Positions 39,232-49,336 are shown, counted from the first letter of the stretch. The stretch is 64,000 nt of DNA from Pyropia yezoensis (GCA_009829735.1 CM020620.1:20620020-20684019), one strand, 5' to 3'. Program-made: numbers and translations. Notes: generated from the letters alone by a model not told the origin.

Positions 39232-41958
39232 TCCCCAAAAACGAGTCAGCTGTGCAGCGGTCTTGGGCATGGTTGAACCACCCATGCCAGGCCTCCAACG
39301 CCTCCTCTCCGTACGAGCCCAGCGACCCAAACCGTCGCAGAAAGGCCGGCGCGTGGTGGGTGAGGGCATGCAGCTTGGGTGTAACGCTAAGACATGGGAA
39401 GGCCGCCTGGAGCGCCGGCGCGAACCGCCGGGCCCCCTCGCGAAAGGCTGCCACCTCTGCGGCGGAGACGTCCTGCGCGCGGTTGAGGGTCCGAGACAGC
39501 GGCGCCCACTCCTCCCAGGCCGCACTCAAAGCGCAACTCTGGTTGGAGGCATAAAAGGCGCAATCGCAGCACACACCAATCGTGACCGCTCGCGTGTGCG
39601 GTGGCACTCGCGGCCCTCAAACCCGCCGCCGTGATAGGCCACGTGGTGGACGCGCACATCATCCAGCAGTGTCGTACCGACTGCGATGGCGGCCTCCAGC
39701 GCAGCCTCCGGCCCAGCCGACAGGTGGACCGCCTCAATGCCCAGGCGGAGCAGCAGCTGCGTCACGCCCAGCGTCAGGTGGAGATGAGCGACAACTACGT
39801 GGCATGGGTAGACAGGAAAAAGTGGCCGCCGCTCGACGGACAGGTGCTCTGCTGGCCGGCAAGGCAGCGGCAGGCAGTCGTTGCCATCGTCTGCATACGC
39901 CTCAATCATCCGTTCCAAGTGCTTCCTCGATCTCAAACGCACCGGGGGCGTGGCAGCATCTTGCAGATGGCCGTGTTCCCTCACCGACGCCTCATTGGCT
40001 GCGCTCGGTCTGGATATGGCGGTGCACCACACGCATGGCTGTCGCGCCGACGCGCCTTGATGGCCCGTAAACGCCGACAAAAGTGCTAAGTCCCCGTTCA
40101 AGAACAGACGGACAGCCCGTCGTGCGCCAGCCACCTGGATGCCGTTCGTCAATAGCTCGTCGAGGTCGGGCATCCAAGGTCCAATCATCGTTTGGAGCTC
40201 GGCATTGGTGTCCTTCACACAGGGCAGCGTGGATAGTAAAATGGAGTTTGCCCGCGACATAGGACGCACTTGATTGGGCGTCGTCACCACCAGCTTTGAA
40301 GTGGCCATTCACCGCCCACCCTTGTCCAGTCCCATGCAGATATGGACGTCAGACGTCTTGTCGATGTGCAATGTGTAGTTCTTCTGGGAGGGCTGGAAGG
40401 GGGAGGAGTGCGGCACGGGCGCTCCATCCGGGCCTCTGACGTGGCGGTCCCTAAACTGACCACTCACCACCAGCTCTGCAAACAGGGCCGCCAGTGCGGC
40501 GCGCATACTGACGAGGTGCGCGCCCCGATCGTCTGCATGCACTTGGCGCGCCCGCTCTGCCGACATGGCCGCCCGCTCCAGCCGCAGCACCTCGCGCGAG
40601 GCAATCGCGCCGCTCTTGCCACCCAACGCCTGGCGCAGGGCGCACATCGTCGTCGCACTTACGTGGTGCTTGACAGCAAATTGGGCTTGCGCCCTCGGCG
40701 ACAATAAGGGGAGGCCCTGTACAGGTACAACCGCGACTTCTTTCCCTTTGTGTGCTGCCCGTAGGATGGCCGCAAGCGACTCCACACAGGGTGACGTGTC
40801 AGGCCCATTCCCATTGGACGTGCCCAGCTGACCGCCCAGCGCCCGCGCGAGCTGCAACAGTCTACGTAACTGGCGTGGGCCGACGGGCCCTGTCGGTGGC
40901 GGCGGCGCCAGGACGTAGCGCCGGTTCACGCCATTCTTGAACGCGAAGCTGATTTCGCTCGGCCTTGTTTCACGTAGGTAGTTGGTCATCAGCTCCTCAA
41001 AGTGGCCTCGCTCCAGGACCCCAAAAGTCTCGTAGCGCCCCAACAGTTCCACGAGCAGACGCTCCGTAGACCAATGGCGCGCGCCAGGTGGTACTGCAAA
41101 TCCGGCAGTTGATAGCCATACGCGGGTGGCGTCGCAGTGGGGCTCCACCGGCGCCACGCTCATGGCCGGCCCATCGAAAATTGCGACAACCTTCGAGCCC
41201 CCCTCGCCAATGGCATGGCGGCCTGGGGTGCGAGATACAGCGGGGGCCGCCGCAGCCAATGGAGATGGATGCTCAGGTAGGGGGGGAGTGACGAGTCGTG
41301 CTTGGCTGCAGGCCGCCACGCTCAACAGGGCCAAGCCCCCCGCGGCTGGCTCTCCAGCAGTGGTAGTGGGAGTGCCATAGTCTGCCGCCGCCCCACTGTC
41401 GGCGGCCCTCAAGCGCTCAAGTCGTAATTGACGCTGGGCAGACGCCCGGCAGCCCCCACACACCTTGCGCCGCTTGCCTGGTGAGGTGTCGCCCTCTACA
41501 TGGGCCACCTCGGGGGGCCGCAATAGATGGAAAAGAGAAGGCATGGGCGTGTAGCGCGCATCCGCCCGGCGCCCGTCTTTGTGCCGCGCGGACAGGCACG
41601 GAGTGTATCAGGCCGCCCGATACTTCTTGGCCGGGGCTCGCCCGTGGTACTCGCATTTGGCGCAAGTTCCCAGCACCACGCCGGTAGGGTGAACTGAGAC
41701 ATGCCTCCTGTTGCTGCTCTGTCTCAGGGTGGCCGCCGTCTCGTGCGCACGTAGTTCATCCGGGTGGCTGCTCAGGGAGCTGAGGTACTCCCTCACAGCG
41801 CCTGTAGGGTAAAGGAAAGCGTGAGCGCACGGCTTGCACACAACAACCAAAGGCTTACCCGTTGAGGGGTGCACAATGTCCTTTACGCAATCGATCAAAG
41901 AATCCAAAGCACTGATAGACGGGGAGAGAAAAAAAAAGAGAATCGCAACAGACGTCAC
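39232..41958 (-). pseudogene. Family X transposase-like gene, main part (copy 2)
   Basis: Diverged second copy of the gene at 25863-27925. In order on the minus strand: CxxC pair (VVVCKPCAHAFLY, LGTCAKCEYHG) at 41958-41610; after a frame change, SLFHLLRPPEV and KVCGGCRASAQ and a long open frame to HICMGLDKGGR; a single in-frame TGA at 40309-40311; then LFLNGDLALLSAF, RQPCVWCTA, HVVVAHLHLTLGVTQLL; another frame change near 39600; and SVTPKLHALTHHAPAFLRRF with GEEALEAWHGWFNH. Three or more lesions make it a pseudogene. The two copies agree in motif order, which fixes the family signature. The final part continues at 35689 beyond a 3.5-kb insertion. Confidence 0.65.
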
Positions 41959-42646
41959 CCCCCGCCATTATGTCGGCTGCAGCTGCGCACGGAGGCCTTC
42001 CCGCAAAAAAGGGAGCCCCAGACTGACTAATGGAGCAGCCTGCTGGGATCACAGCCATGTAAACCAAATGGGCCGACTCCCCGCGCTTCACACTGCTTCA
42101 TCGCGTCCGTCGGGGGCGGGTCACCGATACGAAAAAGGCCAGCCATACCTGTTCTCGTCCGTGCCGCAATCGACCAGCGAATTGATCATGTTGAGGACGC
42201 AGAGACGTGGCGGTGAGATGGCAGGGGTAGGCAAGCTTCAACTCGGGAAAGGGGGGGGTACGTACCGTAGATGGTGCCTCTCAGCGCCCACGGGGCTGAC
42301 GTTCGAGCACGGCGGCGTGGGAGCTGCCGTGGGACGGTGAAGCGTCAAGAGATTGGACATCAGTCGTACGAAAGTAGTATCTTTACTGTAATGTCTCCAC
42401 GTGTCCCAACCCGGGTGACCGCCCTTAACTGGGCGTGTCGCAGCGAAGGTGTGCATCATGGGTGTGGTACATACAGTGTAATGCGATATCAAAGGCGACG
42501 GCAGAGTGTATGCACCGGTACGAACTGTATCGACAAAGGCCTCGTATCCTCGCGATGGGAGGCTTTCTCCATTAGGCAGTCGCCCTGGTGCATGCGGCGG
42601 CTGCGCCCCGGCCGACGGCGGGGGCAGGTCACCAATGGTGGTCTTA
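41959..42646. other. Family X flank; no gene
   Basis: Less GC-rich sequence upstream of family X copy 2, with a poly-A run at 41928-41938. Short ORFs lack motifs. The outer end of the copy 2 transposon must lie in here, but no match to the copy 1 terminal repeat was found. Confidence 0.3.
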
Positions 42647-42835
42647 CAGTCTGTATCCGGTTATATGCGCCCCAGTTATATGACAGGGGGTCATATAACG
42701 GCCCATATACCATGCACGACCAACGAACTTTTTCTGAATCTTGAATCTTGATATCCGCCTCGATACCCCATATAGTACAGCGTATCCGTCACTGATTGGC
42801 ACATTCACGTTGAAATATGACCAATTTGCATACAA

Positions 42836-43169
42836 ATACGCCTAATTGTGCAACCATGTGGGTATCTGGAATTCCTCTCCTCGCTACCGCCGCCTCACGC
42901 GGACCGTCTGCTCGGCGGGACTGTCTCTGCGGTGGTGTTGCGGGGGGGGGTGCGTCCACACCCCCACCCCGCGTGGCCCGTCCTCGCCTGGCACCTCGCG
43001 GGGAAGGGGTGTGGGGGGGCCCCATGAGCCGACGACACCTGGAAGCAGCGGCGGGCCACGACGGGAGCGGCCGTCGGAGGGGGGGCGGAGCGAGGGGCCA
43101 CAAGAGGGGGCCGCCAGGAGCGCCTCCCCACGTTGGCCACAGCCCGGCACGTCCGCCCCCTCTCCGCGG
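42836..43169 (+). repeat. Split direct repeat A1
   Basis: 334 bp beginning ATACGCCTAATTGTGCAACC and ending TCTCCGCGG, matched by A2 at 47365-47698 with about two substitutions. Contains poly-G runs. Confidence 0.95.
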
Positions 43170-43247
43170 AGCAACGCGGCGTAGCGGGGGCTTCGCAGGC
43201 CGCGTGCCTGTGGGTTGGCGCTGTTCTTCCTTGCGATCACGCAAGGG

Positions 43248-44312
43248 ATGGGCTTGGAATCTGAGCGGGGGGACGACCCCACCCAGGCGGAGGTCATCTC
43301 TGACCTCCAGAGTAAGCTCCCTGAGGCCTTGGACCAGGTTCGAGCCCTCACCGAGGCTGCAAGGGATGCAAACCCGCCGGCGGTCCCGGCGGGAGCGGAA
43401 GGCCAAGGTGCGCTTCACCCCGGCGGGGCCGGCGACAGAGCGGCGCATACGAGAGGCGCGGGGGGGAGCGGCCGCAAGGACGACTCGGACGACGGTGGCG
43501 GGGGCGGCGGCGGTGCCACCCCCGACTCCTCCTCTTCCGACGAGTCCGACCAGGGCGGCGGCGGGCCTCGCCCCCCTCCGTCCCCGTCGTCCTCCGACGA
43601 CGGCGAGGCTGACGAGCCGTTACATGGGCTCCCAAAGCTCAAGATCGGCAAGCCCGGCGAATACCTCAAAGACTTTGAGATTCCCGCGAGGGCTGTCAAG
43701 TCTGAAGGGCTCCCAGTCCCTTTTGAGCCGACCGACATCACCTTCCTGTCGTCCTTTACTGACAACATCCGCGATCGGATGGAGGCAACCTCCCTCTATC
43801 AGATCTGCTACTGGCTCCAGGAAGCTGTCAACGAGGCCTCCGACGCCTACCACAGCCATACTACCTATTCGGCGACAGATATGGAGGAGTACCACTCCTC
43901 CCTCGTGCTCTACCTTAAGCGGCTCCACCGCATCGCCATCAAGCGATACGACTTCCTTGAAACGAAGCAGGCTGACCTTATGCTCGCGCGAGAGTATGAG
44001 CGCGCAGACATCCCGGCAGTCAACCTCCACCGGGGCGCCGGTATGAGAGAGTTTCGGCGTCTCCGAGACGGGTACCGACACAAGAACGCCGCCAAGATCG
44101 CCGCCTATCAGAGCGGGGACAGCTCCATCCACCCCCCGAGCAAGAAAACTAAAAAGCCGTCCAACGACGGCGGGGGCGACGGAGGAGGTGGTGCCGGCGG
44201 CGGAGGAAGCGGCAAAGGCGGCGGGGGCGGCGGCCGGGGCGGCGGGGGGAAGCCCAAGAAGAAGGGTGACCGCGGCGGTGGCAAAGCCATCGCAGCACGG
44301 GCGGCCAAGTAA
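43248..44312 (+). CDS. PAT-like element ORF1 (Gag-like)
   Basis: 354 residues from MGLESERGDD. Layout: short acidic/coiled start, a low-complexity Gly/Ser/Asp/Pro region (about 45-125), a folded central part (about 130-285: LKIGKPGEYLKDFEIPARAV, ITFLSSFTDNIRDRM, EEYHSSLVLYLKRLHRIAIK) and a Gly/Lys-rich tail likely to bind nucleic acid. No zinc knuckle. By position and composition it is the structural protein. The RT reading frame begins in another frame overlapping its 3' end. Confidence 0.75.
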   Translation: MGLESERGDDPTQAEVISDLQSKLPEALDQVRALTEAARDANPPAVPAGAEGQGALHPGGAGDRAAHTRGAGGSGRKDDSDDGGGGGGGATPDSSSSDESDQGGGGPRPPPSPSSSDDGEADEPLHGLPKLKIGKPGEYLKDFEIPARAVKSEGLPVPFEPTDITFLSSFTDNIRDRMEATSLYQICYWLQEAVNEASDAYHSHTTYSATDMEEYHSSLVLYLKRLHRIAIKRYDFLETKQADLMLAREYERADIPAVNLHRGAGMREFRRLRDGYRHKNAAKIAAYQSGDSSIHPPSKKTKKPSNDGGGDGGGGAGGGGSGKGGGGGGRGGGGKPKKKGDRGGGKAIAARAAK

Positions 44313-46331
44313 TTGCGCGCCGAGTTTTCCGGCAGCGGCACCGGAAGTGGGCCCCCCGGTGTCACCGACCGATTCTGCCCAGGTGGCCCCCTTCCTCGAC
44401 GGGCCACCTTTTCGCAATGTGCGGCGTCACCTGGCGGAGTGGCGTCGCATCGGGGCGAGCGCTTGGGTCCTCGAGACTCTCGCTCGAGGTATTCACCTTC
44501 CGTGGGTGAGCGCCCCACCCCGCCATCGCGCTCGCGGCTACGACGTCCAAGCAGCCGATATGGACTTTCTGACCGCGGAGCTGCAACGAGGACTGCGGCA
44601 CGGTTTTTACCGGGAGCTATCTCCGGCGGAGGCGGCCAAGGCCCACTGCGTGGTGGGGGCGTCGTGACCCACTCGGCCGGGAAACCCCGGTTGGTCGTCG
44701 ACTACCGCGTGCCCAACAAGCACCTGTCGCCAAGAAGGTTCAAGTACGAGTCCCTGTACGACTTGGCACCCCAGTTGCGGCCGGGAGACTCCCTAATTTC
44801 ATGGGACATAAAGGACGCTTTCTACCACCTCGAACTGCGCCCTTGGGACCGTACCTTTCTATGCTTCACGGTACTGGGGCGGGTGTTCGAGCCGGTGGTG
44901 ATGCCGTTTGGGCTTCGCCTGTCACCCTACTTTTGGACAAAGGTGTGCCGACCCGTCGTGGCGGAACTTCGTCGACTGGGCTTCCGAGTGGTCGCTTACG
45001 TGGACGACTTCGGAGGGGCGCCACCCTCCCGACCGGGGCAGGCGGCAACGACGGACGATGCACTGGACGGGGTCGACGCCGTGCGGTCACTCCTCGCGCG
45101 CCTAGGTCTGACTCTACACCCATCCAAAGGTGTATGGACGGGATGGACCAGTTTGCCCTTATTGGGACACGTGGTGGACACGGTGCGCGAGCAGTTTATC
45201 CTCCGGCCGGAACGGGCAGCCAAGATTATGGCATTGGCAGGTGGGCTCATCCGCTGGGCAGCCAAGCACAGGCAGTGGGTGCGCGTGAAGACCCTTCGCA
45301 GTTTTTGCGGGATGGCGGTCTCGACTACCCTGTCCGTCACCACCGCTTGGTACCATCTTCGAAGCCTCTACACGACACTGGGAGGGAAGAAGGCGGGCGA
45401 CGTACGACTCACGCACCAAGATCTTCGCGACCTGGCCTGGTGGGGCGATCTAAGCAACCACTCCGGTCTGAGCCGAGCGCTGTGGCCAGGCCCCCCGGCC
45501 CATATCGTACACACGGACGCGTCACCGTTGGGATGGGGAGCCGTGCTCGACGGGGCCGTGCCGGCGCGGGGATTCCACTCCCCTCGCCTCCGTGGCACTC
45601 ACATCAATTTGCTCGAGCTGACTACTGTTCGATTGGCGCTGGAAAGCTTCCGCCAATTCCTCACTCGGCGGGATTCCTGGCTTCTCATCAAGTCGGACTC
45701 AACCGTCACGGTGGGGGCCCTCAACGCGCTGTCTTCCCGCTCCCCGTCGCTCATGAGCGAGCTCCGCGACCTGCACAATATGTGTCGGGCGTGGGGCATC
45801 TCTATCCGCGCCGAGCATTTACGCAGCGCGGTGAATGCCTATGCAGACAGACTGTCTTGGCGCACCGACTCCACAGATTGGAGCTTGCCAGCAGAAACGT
45901 TCAGAGAGATTGACGCCCTGTTCGGCCCACACACGGTGGACCGTTTCGCTTCGCACCTAAACACACGCTGCGGTCGCTACTACTCCGCGGACTGGAGCCC
46001 AAGCTGCGAAGGCGTCAACGCTCTCGAGCACCAATGGGGAGGGGACAACAATTGGGTCAACCCCCCGTTCAACCTGCTACCTATAGTGGTGGACAAGATC
46101 ACTCGGAAGGGCTGCCAAGCGACGCTCGTAGCGCCGCGCTGGAAGGCTCAGCCCTGGTACTGGTTGGCGGCCGAGGCGTGCACGGATCGCGTCGAGCTGA
46201 GCAAGCGGCAGGCGCAGTTGACCCACGGCAGCCGAAGCTCGCCGGCCCATTTACCCGAGTGGGGTGTGGACGTCTTCCGGTTCGGGCCGCGGAGGAGCGC
46301 CCCGCCCCGCCTATCCGCTGGGAGCGCATGA
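44313..46331 (+). CDS. PAT-like element RT / RNase H / methylase-like polyprotein, one frame break
   Basis: The DIRS-type N-terminal block (FRNVRRHLAEWRRIGASAWV, ETLARGIHLPWVSAP) is in a different frame, ending at 44667 in TGA. From about 44640 the RT proper continues here: GKPRLVVDYRVPNKHLS, SWDIKDAFYHLEL, PFGLRLSPYFWTKV and the catalytic AYVDDFGG. RNase H follows (HTDASPLGWGAVL, LLELTTVRLALESF, KSDSTVTVGALN, NAYADRLSW), then VDRFASHLNTRCGRYYSADW and VNPPFNLLPIVVDKI, whose NPPF is the motif of the adenine-methylase-like domain found after RNase H in DIRS elements. The frame break at 44640-44667 is a mutation or a programmed shift; a run of five G lies there. The stop TGA overlaps the recombinase ATG (ATGA at 46328). 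Confidence 0.9.
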   Translation: MRAEFSGSGTGSGPPGVTDRFCPGGPLPRRATFSQCAASPGGVASHRGERLGPRDSRSRYSPSVGERPTPPSRSRLRRPSSRYGLSDRGAATRTAARFLPGAISGGGGQGPLRGGGVVTHSAGKPRLVVDYRVPNKHLSPRRFKYESLYDLAPQLRPGDSLISWDIKDAFYHLELRPWDRTFLCFTVLGRVFEPVVMPFGLRLSPYFWTKVCRPVVAELRRLGFRVVAYVDDFGGAPPSRPGQAATTDDALDGVDAVRSLLARLGLTLHPSKGVWTGWTSLPLLGHVVDTVREQFILRPERAAKIMALAGGLIRWAAKHRQWVRVKTLRSFCGMAVSTTLSVTTAWYHLRSLYTTLGGKKAGDVRLTHQDLRDLAWWGDLSNHSGLSRALWPGPPAHIVHTDASPLGWGAVLDGAVPARGFHSPRLRGTHINLLELTTVRLALESFRQFLTRRDSWLLIKSDSTVTVGALNALSSRSPSLMSELRDLHNMCRAWGISIRAEHLRSAVNAYADRLSWRTDSTDWSLPAETFREIDALFGPHTVDRFASHLNTRCGRYYSADWSPSCEGVNALEHQWGGDNNWVNPPFNLLPIVVDKITRKGCQATLVAPRWKAQPWYWLAAEACTDRVELSKRQAQLTHGSRSSPAHLPEWGVDVFRFGPRRSAPPRLSAGSA

Positions 46332-47374
46332 TTGCACACCACGTCGGGCGCCACCTCGGTTGGCACGACGGGGCCCAGCGCGCGCGCGCCCTATTGCAAG
46401 CGGCCTACACGTCAAATACTAAGCGGAATTACACGGCTGCATGGGAGCGATTTACTACCTACTGCAAGCAACACGGCCTACCCGCACTACCCGCCGACTA
46501 CACGACCGTGGCGACCTACGTCGGGTGGCTGCACCAGCGCGGCACGGTGGCACACGGCTCCCTCGGCGCCTACTTGGCCCCTATTGACACGGTGCACGCC
46601 TTAGCAGGCTACTCGCCGCCGACCGCCCACCCCATCTTTAAACGGTTGAAGAAGGGGTATTTGCGGCTGGACGCTGCTCGAGCCGGGGCGATGCCCGCCG
46701 TCAGCGCGCCTTTACCCGCGACCGTGGTCGCTCGCGCTCTAGCGCTAGCCACCAGCCACGACGCCACCCAGGAGCAGCGGCGGGTGTGCGCGGGCTTGAT
46801 CACGGCCTTCTTGTCACTTAACCGGCCGGGCGCGGCGTCAGCAATGCGCGCGATTGACTGCACCTTTTCGCCGGACGGGTTGCAGGTGCAGACGCCGTTC
46901 CATAAGAGCGAGACGCGCACCAGGACGCGAGCGGCGTTCACGATCCCGGTACACCCGAAAGGCTACAAGCACGACGGCCCGCTGCGCTTCTTGCGGGAAT
47001 TTCACACCGCCCACCGCTCGGCCGGTGGGTCTCTGCGCGCCCCGCTTTTCAGTCCTGCTGGTGCCACGTTGGGGCCGCGCGTGACCACTCGCTGGCTGCA
47101 ACAAGTACTGCAGTGGCTTGGGCTCTCTCCCCCGCTGGGCTGCCGGTGGACGGGGAAGAGCATTCGGAGTGGGGCGGCCACCGCGGCCAACTCTGTCGGT
47201 GTCCCTTTGCCCGTCGTGGCCGCGTACATGATTCATAAGGAGTCGGCTACCACTGCGCGGTACTACGTCGACGCACGGACGCTACCGACGGACGCGGCCT
47301 GGGACTTCTTTGCCCGATACATGTCCCGTTGGGATGGCACACGCGACCCCGCCCAACGAGCTGGATACGCCTAA
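46328..47374 (+). CDS. PAT-like element tyrosine recombinase
   Basis: 348 residues starting at the ATG that overlaps the RT stop. N-terminal SAM-like core-binding domain (YTSNTKRNYTAAWERFTTYC, ATYVGWLHQRG, IFKRLKKGYLR) and C-terminal catalytic domain with Arg in SLNRPGAASAMRAID, Lys/Arg block KSETRTRTRAAFTI, KSIRSGAATAANSVGV at the H-x-x-R position, His in AYMIHKES and the nucleophile Tyr in TTARYYVD. The usual first His of HxxR is Lys here (K-S-I-R). It would integrate the circular DNA intermediate by strand exchange. The last 11 codons lie in repeat B1. Confidence 0.93.
   Translation: MIAHHVGRHLGWHDGAQRARALLQAAYTSNTKRNYTAAWERFTTYCKQHGLPALPADYTTVATYVGWLHQRGTVAHGSLGAYLAPIDTVHALAGYSPPTAHPIFKRLKKGYLRLDAARAGAMPAVSAPLPATVVARALALATSHDATQEQRRVCAGLITAFLSLNRPGAASAMRAIDCTFSPDGLQVQTPFHKSETRTRTRAAFTIPVHPKGYKHDGPLRFLREFHTAHRSAGGSLRAPLFSPAGATLGPRVTTRWLQQVLQWLGLSPPLGCRWTGKSIRSGAATAANSVGVPLPVVAAYMIHKESATTARYYVDARTLPTDAAWDFFARYMSRWDGTRDPAQRAGYA
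47336..47367 (+). repeat. Split direct repeat B1
   Basis: 32 bp GGCACACGCGACCCCGCCCA...CTGGATA, inside the end of the recombinase gene and overlapping the first three bases of A2. Identical to B2. Confidence 0.9.
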
Positions 47375-47698
47375 TTGTGCAACCATGTGGGTATCTGGAA
47401 TTCCTCTCCTCGCTACCGCCGCCTCACGCGGACCGTCTGCTCGGCGGGACCGTCTCTGCGGTGATGTTGCGGGGGGGGGTGCGTCCACACCCCCACCCCG
47501 CGTGGCCCGTCCTCGCCTGGCACCTCGCGGGGAAGGGGTGTGGGGGGGCCCCATGAGCCGACGACACCTGGAAGCAGCGGCGGGCCACGACGGGAGCGGC
47601 CGTCGGAGGGGGGGCGGAGCGAGGGGCCACAAGAGGGGGCCGCCAGGAGCGCCTCCCCACGTTGGCCACAGCCCGGCACGTCCGCCCCCTCTCCGCGG
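47365..47698 (+). repeat. Split direct repeat A2
   Basis: 334-bp copy of A1, directly after B1. It is followed by 249 bp that include pyrimidine tracts and AATAAA at about 47930, a possible polyadenylation signal, before B2. Confidence 0.95.
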
Positions 47699-47947
47699 CC
47701 CCCACCCTCCCGCCCATCGCTCGTCGGTCGGATTGGCGGCCGTCCTTTCCCTCTTTGTTTGTTGGGATTGCTCAGGGGTTGTAACCCCTTCTTTCTTTCT
47801 TTGCTTCTTCCCGGTCTGCGATGTAGAGCACGGCGTTCTCGCGTCGAGGCTTTGGCAGACCTGCGCTTCTCTCTTTCTCTCTGTGCCTCCATGAACCGTG
47901 GGTTCTGGTTCGTTCGAGCCCGGATTTGGAATAAACATGCGTCAGAA

Positions 47948-47979
47948 GGCACACGCGACCCCGCCCAACGAGCTGGATA
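47948..47979 (+). repeat. Split direct repeat B2
   Basis: 32-bp exact copy of B1, marking the 3' end of the element. Confidence 0.9.
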
Positions 47980-48129
47980 TACTGCATGTAGTTAATATTG
48001 ATTCTCGGATGTGACATCCGAATGTGACGTGGCGGTCGGAGACATACCTGAAGCAACAAAAAGCTCCTTGAGAAGAACATTGGGCAGCTGCCAGCCGGCG
48101 GCAGCGACAACCCCGGTCTGGGAGCGGCC

Positions 48130-48960
48130 CGCTAACGGTCACGGTGGCGGCGGCGGCCGCGGTGGTACCAGCGGCGGCGGCCGCCGCGACGGGACCGGCG
48201 GCGATAGTGACGGAGGTGGCGGCGGCGGCGGCGGCAGCGGAGGCAGCGCCGGACGGGGAGCCGCCAGCTGGAGTAACTGGCGGCGGCGGTGGTGGGGCAG
48301 CGGCCAGCCAATGGCCAGCCGGCGGCGGCGGCAGCGGCGGGGTGCAGGCAGGGACGAGCCGGCGGAGGCAGCCGCGGCAGTGGCGGCGGCACCGGCGCCG
48401 GCGCCGGCGCCGGGCGAGCAGAGACTGGCCGGCGGTGGCGGTGTCCGCGGCGGCGGTGACGGCGGCGGCGGCGGCTGCTGCGGTAGCGGCGGCAGCGGCG
48501 ACGGCGGCAGCGGCGGCGGCAATAGCGGTAGGCGGGGAGCGGCCAGCTGGCGGGGCTGGCGGCGGCGGCCGCGGCGGCGACGGGCTGGCTGCAGCCAGCC
48601 GACGGCCAGCCGGCGGCGGCGTTTGTGGTAGAGGGTGGACAGGGAGCAGCCGGCGGCGGCGGCCGCGGCGATGGCCGCGCCGCCGCGGCCGCCGCTAGCA
48701 GCCAAGAGCCGGCGGCGGCGGCGGCGCCGGCGCCGGCGCCGGCGGTAGCGGCAGCGGCGGCGCCGGCGGTAGCTGCAGCGGCGGCGGTGGCAAGCGGGCG
48801 GGCAGCAGCTGGGGGGCCCTGGCCAGGTGGCTGCAGTGCTGGCGGCGGCCGGCCGGGAGCGGTCGCGGCGGAGGGGCGGCTGCCAGCCGGGGGCGGGAAC
48901 GGCCGGGGGCCCGTCGCCAGCCGGCAGCGGCGGTGGCGGCAGCGGCGGCCTGCGGCGGCT
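48130..48960. repeat. CGG/GCC-rich low-complexity block
   Basis: About 830 bp of interrupted CGG, GGC and GCCGGCGGC triplets; all frames translate to Gly/Ala/Arg/Pro runs on both strands. ORFs here are a result of composition and are not annotated. The block may form hairpins or G-quadruplexes and could be a replication or assembly trouble spot. Confidence 0.8.
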
Positions 48961-49299
48961 AGCCAGTGGCCTCGGCGGCAGAGGGGGTGGCAGCGCCGAT
49001 TCGGTGGGCGTCAGGGGTCACGTCGGTGGCGACAGAGTAGGGAACAGTAGGGGACAATGGTCGACTTGGTGGCGACAGAGTAGGGGTCAGGTGTGTACAC
49101 AATTGTGTGATGCCTCCCGAGTTGCTCAGGCAATTACAACATCGGAGGCTTAAGGCCTTCAACTGCATCTCTACAGTTGCAAAAGGCAACAAACCGGCTG
49201 GACAAAGCCGTCGACACGTAACAAAATTCTCAACCGACGTGGCACCCGCCCCGGTGCGTGCTAAGCACCGCAATCCATTGGCGAGAGATGGGCGGCTCC

Positions 49300-49336
49300 T
49301 GGCCTGTCGTTAGAGGTGGTCACTAACGACAGGCCA
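49300..49336. repeat. Perfect 14-bp stem hairpin
   Basis: TGGCCTGTCGTTAG and its exact inverse CTAACGACAGGCCA are separated by 9 bp. No U tract follows, so it is not an obvious terminator. It lies between the CGG block and the right inverted-repeat arm. Confidence 0.6.

Larger units (their letters stand above)
42836..47979 (+). mobile_element. Tyrosine-recombinase retrotransposon (DIRS/PAT-like) with split direct repeats
   Basis: 5144 bp. Repeat A occurs at 42836-43169 and 47365-47698 (334 bp, about two differences); repeat B occurs at 47336-47367 and 47948-47979 (32 bp). The order A1, ORFs, B1-A2, B2 is the split-direct-repeat arrangement of PAT/kangaroo/Ngaro-type elements, used to rebuild a circular intermediate that the recombinase integrates without target duplication. 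Three ORFs follow: gag-like, RT-RNase H-methylase-like, and tyrosine recombinase. No DDE integrase or aspartic protease is present. The near-identity of the A repeats suggests a recent insertion. The RT frame has one break. Confidence 0.93.

Noticed and set aside
44801-45913. 370-codon plus-strand frame inside the PAT-like polymerase gene
   Set aside because: It is a shadow of the RT/RNase H frame, which has all catalytic motifs.
48139-49050. Several 140-200-codon ORFs rich in Gly/Ala/Pro on both strands
   Set aside because: They are produced by CGG triplet repeats, which are open in all frames; no independent evidence for coding.
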